A stretch of 10,392 nucleotides of DNA, taken from assembly GCA_958427975.1 (NCBI GenBank), contig CAUAEH010000059.1, positions 1 to 10,392 on the forward strand, given 5' to 3'. Under the pieces are notes generated by a model. The model did no database searches. It was not told the origin of the DNA and saw only the letters and a program-made list of their open reading frames with translations. Below, one piece after another: positions 6,307-10,392 of this stretch. The stretch's first letter is position 1. Each line of letters starts with the position of its first letter. The stretch comes from an uncultured Collinsella sp. Lineage in GTDB: Bacteria; Actinomycetota; Coriobacteriia; Coriobacteriales; Coriobacteriaceae. The position numbers were made by a program, and so were the translations under genes.

Positions 6307-7326
6307 ATGAGTAACGTTCGCGTTTGTGTAGACGTTGTGGGCGGAGACGAGAAACCTCAGGTTGTTCTCGATGGTATCGAGGCTGTACTTGCCGCCGATC
6401 CCGATATCGAGGTCTTGGCAGCTGGCCCCGCCGAAATCGTCAATCCCTTTGCCGCTTCCCATGCACGTGTTGAGGCCCTTGAGGCACCTGACGTTATCGC
6501 CATGGATGACGATCCCATTCGCGCCGTGATGACCAAACGCAAGTCGTCGATCGTGCTGTCGTGTCGCGCCATCAAGAAGGGTAATGCGGACGCGTTCTTC
6601 TCTGCCGGCTCCACCGGCGCCATGACCGCCGCCGCCACCGCCTATGTGACGCCGTTTAGGTATCAGGCCGAAGGCAAGAAGCAGCCGGTGCGCCCCTGTC
6701 TGACCAATGCGCTGCCCAATCGCGCCGGCGGTCTGACGGTGCTGTGCGATATGGGCGCCAACCCCGATGTCGAGGTTGACGATATGGTACGTTTTGCCCA
6801 GATGGGTAGCGCCTATGCCCGCGTCGTCCTGGGCATCGAGCATCCCCGCGTGGGCCTGCTTGCCAACGGCACCGAGGACGAGAAGGGCTCCAACTTTACC
6901 AAGGCCTGCTTCCCGGCCATGAAAGCCGCCGTTCCCGGCTTTGTTGGTAACTGCGAGGGAACGGACATCACCTCAGGTAACTTCGATGTCGTCGTTGCCG
7001 ATGGCATGTCGGGCAATATTGCGCTCAAGGCCACCGAGGGCGCTGCCAAGTTTTTACTGCAGGAGCTCAAGGGCGCCTTTATGTCTTCGCTCGGCACCAA
7101 GATTGCCGCGCTGCTCATCAAAAAGCAGATGCGCGAGATTAAAGCCAAGCTTTCGGGCGACGCCAAGGGCGGCGCGATTCTTTTGGGCCTGCGCGGCGTG
7201 GTCCTGATCGGCCATGGCGCCACCTCGGTCGAGGCTGTTAGAAACGGTACGCTCGCGGCGGCCGAAGCCGTGCGCGCCGGGCTGGTCGAGAATGTCGCCA
7301 ACTCTATGGACGGTATCGTTTTATAA
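6307..7326 (+). CDS. plsX: Phosphate acyltransferase PlsX
   Basis: PlsX is the peripheral-membrane acyl-ACP:phosphate acyltransferase. It makes acyl-phosphate, which PlsY uses to acylate glycerol-3-phosphate. The 339-residue product fits the family length. It shows the N-terminal VDVVGGDEKP (GGD at 12-14), DMGAN (148-152), the GTEDEKGSNF segment, the GMSGNIALK motif (233-241), and the C-terminal GLRGVVLIGHGAT segment followed by the usual Ala-rich helix. The upstream ATG at 6301 is rejected on ribosome-site spacing. It follows rpmF, as in E. coli and many other bacteria, but the next gene is acpP, without fabH, fabD or fabG between. With FakA encoded upstream, the window carries two routes into the same acyl-phosphate pool. 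Confidence 0.96.
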   Translation: MSNVRVCVDVVGGDEKPQVVLDGIEAVLAADPDIEVLAAGPAEIVNPFAASHARVEALEAPDVIAMDDDPIRAVMTKRKSSIVLSCRAIKKGNADAFFSAGSTGAMTAAATAYVTPFRYQAEGKKQPVRPCLTNALPNRAGGLTVLCDMGANPDVEVDDMVRFAQMGSAYARVVLGIEHPRVGLLANGTEDEKGSNFTKACFPAMKAAVPGFVGNCEGTDITSGNFDVVVADGMSGNIALKATEGAAKFLLQELKGAFMSSLGTKIAALLIKKQMREIKAKLSGDAKGGAILLGLRGVVLIGHGATSVEAVRNGTLAAAEAVRAGLVENVANSMDGIVL

Positions 7327-7373
7327 GAGCGAGTAAGAGTGCTGTTATGTGCTTCGCGGCGCACGTCGTGGGG

Positions 7374-7379
7374 TAGAAT
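7374..7379 (+). promoter_or_regulatory. Candidate -10 element for acpP-rnc-smc
   Basis: TAGAAT is a 5/6 match to TATAAT, preceded by GGG, in the 124-bp gap after plsX. A start near 7386 would place the large palindrome at about +8 to +29. No good -35 is visible at 16-18 bp. Confidence 0.45.
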
Positions 7380-7392
7380 CAGAACCGTGTCT

Positions 7393-7414
7393 TGGTACCG
7401 CCCGGGCGGTACCA
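7393..7414. repeat. Perfect 22-bp palindrome in the acpP leader (operator or hairpin)
   Basis: The half site TGGTACCGCCC is followed directly by its exact reverse complement, with no mismatch over 22 bp. As RNA it forms a 9-bp stem (TGGTACCGC with GCGGTACCA) closed by a CCGG tetraloop, then UUCUUUU (7415-7421), so it also looks like an intrinsic terminator or attenuator. As DNA it looks like a homodimer operator just downstream of the predicted acpP start. It lies 36 bp before the acpP ATG. Which role holds cannot be decided from sequence alone. Confidence 0.75.
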
Positions 7415-7450
7415 TTCTTTTGGTATTCATGCACTATGAGAGGAAGCGCT

Positions 7451-7693
7451 ATGGACCGCTCCGAAATCTTCGACAAGATCGCCGAGGTCGCTGCTGACGT
7501 TCTAGGCGTCGATGTTGCCGAAATTAGCGAGGAGACCACCTTTGACGACCTCGATGCCAACTCGCTCGAGCGCCTGCAGCTGGTTACGGCTATCGAGGAC
7601 GAGTTCAACCTCGAGATCGATGACGAGACCCTGCTCTCGCTCAACTCTGTCGCCGACGCCGTCGACGCTATCGAAGCTGCCAAGGAGGCCTAA
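7451..7693 (+). CDS. acpP: Acyl carrier protein
   Basis: ACP carries growing acyl chains on a phosphopantetheine arm during fatty acid synthesis and supplies acyl-ACP to PlsX. The 80-residue, strongly acidic product has the normal four-helix pattern: ADVLGVDVAEIS, then FDDLDANSLERLQLV, then EDEFNLEIDDE, then a C-terminal helix. The attachment serine is Ser38. The usual DSL motif is NSL here (Asn37), see findings. The frame is open upstream to 7349, but AGGA at 7441-7444 is 6 bases before the ATG at 7451 and fits the usual ACP start. rnc starts 3 bp after the stop, with its ribosome site inside the last acpP codons, so acpP, rnc and smc are likely one transcript, as in Bacillus. Confidence 0.95.
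   Translation: MDRSEIFDKIAEVAADVLGVDVAEISEETTFDDLDANSLERLQLVTAIEDEFNLEIDDETLLSLNSVADAVDAIEAAKEA
7682..7688 (+). promoter_or_regulatory. Ribosome binding site supporting the TTG start of rnc
   Basis: AAGGAGG within the last codons of acpP lies 8 bases before the TTG at 7697. No ATG or GTG near the expected N-terminus gives a full RNase III, so this site decides the start. Confidence 0.8.
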
Positions 7694-7696
7694 GTC

Positions 7697-8422
7697 TTGG
7701 CTTTATCCGACCGACTTACGCGCGCCCAGGAAATCCTGGGCCACGAGTTCAACAATAAGGTGCTGCTGCGCGCGGCCCTTACGCATCCCTCGGCAGTCGA
7801 GGGCCAGCCGGTTTCTGCCAGCTATGAGCGCCTTGAGTTCTTGGGCGATTCCATTTTGGGCGCCGTGGTCGCACGCTCCCTGTTTGAGTCCTATCCGGAG
7901 TTTGACGAGGGCAAGCTCACGCGCCTGAAGGTGTCGCTTGTCTCGGGCGCCACGCTGTCCGAGGTTTCTCACGAGCTGGGCATCGACGACATCATCATCT
8001 TTGGTGCCTCCGAGACCGGTACCGGTGCGCGCGGCCTGCATTCGGCGCTCGAGAACGTCTATGAGTCGCTCGTGGGCGCGCTGTACCTGGATGCCGGCTG
8101 GGATGCGGCGGCGGAGTTCATTCACCGTACGCTTAAGCCGCATTTGGCTTCCGAGCGTGCCGAGCATCCTGCGAACCCCAAGTCGTTTTTGCAGGAGTGC
8201 GTGCAGGCCGACGGTCACGAGCCCCCGGCGTATAAGCTCGTTGGCTCCGAGGGCCCGGCGCATGCGCCCACCTTTACCGCCGTGGTGTTGATCGATGGTA
8301 TTCGTCAGGGTCGCGGCTCCGGCTCCTCAAAGAAGGAAGCCGAGGGAGCCGCCGCGCTCGAAGCGCTCGACCGCATGGGTTACACCACCAACGGCGTGAT
8401 TCTGAATAAGAAGCACGTGTAA
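7697..8422 (+). CDS. rnc: Ribonuclease III
   Basis: RNase III cuts double-stranded RNA, including rRNA precursors, as a homodimer needing magnesium. The 241-residue product starts at TTG (MALSDRLTRAQEILGHEF). The nuclease domain holds ERLEFLGDS (44-52), where Glu44, Glu47 and Asp51 align with E. coli Glu38, Glu41 and Asp45. Glu71 aligns with Glu65. The second metal motif reads LENVYESLVGA: Glu123 aligns with the catalytic Glu117, but Asn120 stands where E. coli has Asp114. The double-stranded RNA-binding domain spans about 160-233 (NPKSFLQE to SSKKEAEGAAALEAL). All other key residues are intact and the spacing from E. coli is a constant +6, so the gene looks functional. smc follows after 10 bp. 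Confidence 0.96.
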   Translation: MALSDRLTRAQEILGHEFNNKVLLRAALTHPSAVEGQPVSASYERLEFLGDSILGAVVARSLFESYPEFDEGKLTRLKVSLVSGATLSEVSHELGIDDIIIFGASETGTGARGLHSALENVYESLVGALYLDAGWDAAAEFIHRTLKPHLASERAEHPANPKSFLQECVQADGHEPPAYKLVGSEGPAHAPTFTAVVLIDGIRQGRGSGSSKKEAEGAAALEALDRMGYTTNGVILNKKHV

Positions 8423-8432
8423 GCGAGGAACC

Positions 8433-10392
8433 GTGTATCTCAAGTCCCTCACGCTCAAAGGGTTCAAGTCGTTTGCCGACCGTGCCCATATGACGTTTGA
8501 GCCGGGCCTGACCGTCATCGTCGGTCCAAACGGCTCGGGAAAATCGAACATCTCCGACTCGATTCTGTGGGTCCTGGGCGAGCAGAGCGCCAAGCAGCTG
8601 CGCGGTCAGGCCATGGAAGATGTCATCTTCTCGGGCTCGTCGGCGCGCAAGCCGGTGGGTGTCGCCGAGGTCACGCTGGTGCTCGATAACTCGGACCATA
8701 TGCTGCCCGTCGATTTTGACGAGGTCGCCATCACCCGTCGCATGTATCGCTCGGGCGAAAGCGAGTACCTCATCAACTCGAGTCCGTGCCGTCTGATGGA
8801 CATTCAGGACATCCTGCACGATTCGGGCCTGGGCAAGGATACGCATTCCATCATCAGCCAGGGCAAGCTCGACGCCATTTTGCAGAGCCGCCCCGAGGAG
8901 CGCCGCGCCCTTATCGAGGAGGCCGCCGGCATCTCCAAGCACAAGCGTCGCAAGGAGCGTGCACTCAAAAAAATTAAGTCGATGGACGAGCACCTGACGC
9001 GTGCCCGCGACATCAATAAGGAAATCGCTCGTCAGCTGCGACCGTTGGAGCGTCAGGTCGATCGCGCGCGCAAGTACAAAGAGCTGTCCTCGCGCGCGAA
9101 CGAGCTTACGCACATGCTGGCCGTCGACGAGCTGCGTTCGCTGCAGTCGCAGTGGAACGACCTGGAGAGCCGTTCCAAGGAAGGTGCCGCCGAGCTGGAG
9201 CTTGCGCAGTTCCGCATGGGCGAAAAGGAGCGCGAGCTCGAGAAGCTTCAGGTCATGCTCGAGGAAAAGGGCCTGTTTGTGGGCGACCTAGGCGAGCAGC
9301 GCCGCCATATGCAAGACGTGGTCGGCCGCATCAACTCCGACATGCGCCTACTCGAGGAAAAGGGTCACAACATGGTGTCGCGCCTGTCCGACATGCGCGG
9401 CCAGATCTCGAGCTCCGAGCATCAGCGTCGTCGCGTGGTCGAGGAGCTCGAGGATGCGCGTGCCCAGCTTGAGGAAGTGATCGGTGCGCACATGCAGGCC
9501 CAGGACGACGTTGACGCCGCCGGTCCTGCCGCCGCCCAGCTCCACGAGCGTCGTATGGCGCTCGACAATCAGATTTCGCAGCTCACGCGCGAGCAGCGCG
9601 ATGTGCAGCGTGTGGCCGATAACGCCGCGCTCGAGCTCGCCAAGGTGAAGGACTCGCTGAGCAACGCCGAGGTCGAGGACAACATGTACGCCTCGCGCCT
9701 GGAGCAGATCGACGAGCAGCTCGAGGAGGTCACGGCCTCGCTCGAGAGCCGTCGCGACCGCGCTGAGGAGCTTGAAGGCGCGCTCGATCAGGCCCGCCAG
9801 GCTCAGGTCGATGCGCGCGAGGCCACCGAGGTCGCCCGTGCAGCCCTTAAGGACCTGCGTAATCGCGAGAGCAAGGCGCGCAACAAGCTGTCCGAGGTGC
9901 GCTCGGAGCTTGCCAGCCAAAAGAAGCTCGATGCCCGCATGGCCGATAGCTCGCCGCTGGTGAGCCGTCTGATGGGTGCGCTGGGCGATGATGTCTCGGG
10001 TCGTTTGGGCGACGTGCTCGAGGCTCCTCGTGAGCTCGCGGGCCTGGTCGAGCAGCTGCTTGCCGGCGATATCGATGCTCTTTTGTTTGATGACGCCGCC
10101 ACGCTTGAGCGTGCCGGTCGTGCGGCTCTGGACCAAAAGAAGGCCTCGGGCGAGGCACTGCTGATGGCGCGCGGCGTGAGCGGCTCTGCTGCCGCTAAGG
10201 GTGCTGCCGGTTCGCGTCTGGTCGATCACCTGTCCGTGCGCTCCGGTTATGGCCCGGTTGTCGAGGCCCTGCTCGGCGGCTATTACGTGGTCGATGATTT
10301 GGCTGCCGCTCTGGCGGCACCTGTCGTTGACGGTGTGACCTATGTGACGCCCGATGGCGCCCGTGTGAGCTGTGGCGGCCTGGTGCGGGTGG
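8433..10392 (+). CDS. smc: Chromosome segregation protein SMC, 3' end beyond window
   Basis: SMC is the ATPase core of bacterial condensin, which with ScpA and ScpB loops and segregates the chromosome. The first 653 residues of a ~1180-residue family are present and the frame has no stop up to the right edge. The start is GTG (MYLKSLTLKGFKSFAD), with GAGG at 8425-8428 upstream. The head domain has Walker A GPNGSGKS (31-38) and a Q-loop region ISQGKLDAIL (Gln143), followed by PEERRALIEEAAGISKHKRR. Residues about 165-500 are Glu/Arg/Leu-rich coiled coil. From about 507 the hinge begins (SRLMGALGDD, then VVEALLGGYYVVDDL) and the window ends near the hinge end (TPDGARVSCGGLV). The signature motif and Walker B lie in the missing C-terminal half. 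The rnc-smc order is common in Gram-positive bacteria. Confidence 0.97.
   Translation, partial: MYLKSLTLKGFKSFADRAHMTFEPGLTVIVGPNGSGKSNISDSILWVLGEQSAKQLRGQAMEDVIFSGSSARKPVGVAEVTLVLDNSDHMLPVDFDEVAITRRMYRSGESEYLINSSPCRLMDIQDILHDSGLGKDTHSIISQGKLDAILQSRPEERRALIEEAAGISKHKRRKERALKKIKSMDEHLTRARDINKEIARQLRPLERQVDRARKYKELSSRANELTHMLAVDELRSLQSQWNDLESRSKEGAAELELAQFRMGEKERELEKLQVMLEEKGLFVGDLGEQRRHMQDVVGRINSDMRLLEEKGHNMVSRLSDMRGQISSSEHQRRRVVEELEDARAQLEEVIGAHMQAQDDVDAAGPAAAQLHERRMALDNQISQLTREQRDVQRVADNAALELAKVKDSLSNAEVEDNMYASRLEQIDEQLEEVTASLESRRDRAEELEGALDQARQAQVDAREATEVARAALKDLRNRESKARNKLSEVRSELASQKKLDARMADSSPLVSRLMGALGDDVSGRLGDVLEAPRELAGLVEQLLAGDIDALLFDDAATLERAGRAALDQKKASGEALLMARGVSGSAAAKGAAGSRLVDHLSVRSGYGPVVEALLGGYYVVDDLAAALAAPVVDGVTYVTPDGARVSCGGLVRV

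Noticed and set aside
5992..6843. Minus-strand open frame (283 codons) across rpmF and plsX
   Set aside because: It crosses two real genes and the terminator on the other strand, and shows no recognisable domain.
7393..7421. T-box riboswitch signature (TGGTACCGC followed by a terminator)
   Set aside because: The core resembles the T-box antiterminator sequence, but there is no room for a Stem I with specifier loop between plsX and this site, the last base of the motif differs, and acpP is not an aminoacyl-tRNA or amino acid gene. I treat the match as chance within a palindrome.
7387..7506. GTG-started leaderless ORF of about 39 codons overlapping acpP out of frame
   Set aside because: It has no ribosome site, runs through the palindrome and into acpP, and has no protein-like character.
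9348..10229. Long open frame on the minus strand (293 codons) opposite smc
   Set aside because: It is a shadow of the smc coiled coil. The Leu/Arg/Ala composition mirrors the GAG/CTC codons of the sense strand, and no family motif is seen.

Overview
The window is a compact, fully co-oriented (+ strand) bacterial core-gene block with GC-rich coding sequence. Gene content, order and protein style point to an actinobacterium of the class Coriobacteriia, most likely Collinsella or a close relative. The L32 protein, a short SepIVA-like coiled-coil protein upstream of a DUF177 gene, and GC-rich third codon positions support this. The genus call is recognition, not proof. No RNA genes, CRISPR arrays, insertion sequences or prophage genes were seen, and nothing suggests recent transfer.

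Layout. (1) Positions 1-4855 hold a tight run: the 3' part of a fakA/yloV-type fatty acid kinase gene, recG, rsmD and coaD. Gaps are 9 bp or less, and two junctions overlap. A weak terminator-like structure covers the end of coaD. (2) Positions 4856-5975 hold a new promoter candidate, a 165-residue SepIVA/DivIVA-like coiled-coil gene, and a DUF177 (YceD) gene coupled to it by a TAATG overlap. (3) Positions 5976-6219 hold a promoter candidate and rpmF (ribosomal protein L32). (4) Positions 6220-7326 hold a promoter candidate, a hairpin with a T tract, and plsX. (5) Positions 7327-10392 hold a 124-bp leader with a perfect 22-bp palindrome, then acpP, rnc (TTG start) and smc (GTG start, cut by the window end in or just after the hinge). 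No gap exceeds 124 bp, so there is no long gene-free stretch.

How the genes fit together. FakA, PlsX and ACP all serve acyl-phosphate and acyl-ACP traffic for phospholipid synthesis. FakA makes acyl-phosphate from free fatty acids, and PlsX interconverts acyl-ACP and acyl-phosphate. RecG, SMC and the SepIVA-like protein belong to replication repair, chromosome segregation and the septum or cell tip. RsmD, DUF177, L32 and RNase III belong to ribosome building and RNA processing. CoaD makes the precursor of the CoA that supplies the ACP arm. The order resembles the Bacillus yloV-recG-(fapR)-plsX-(fabD-fabG)-acpP-rnc-smc block. Here rsmD-coaD-DUF177-rpmF is inserted, and fapR, fabD and fabG are absent between recG and acpP.

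This is mainly ordinary housekeeping DNA, and I do not see a wholly new system. The points most worth a second look are the structured leaders of plsX and acpP, an Asn in place of a metal-binding Asp in RNase III, an Asn in place of the Asp of the ACP DSL motif, and the short SepIVA-like gene.
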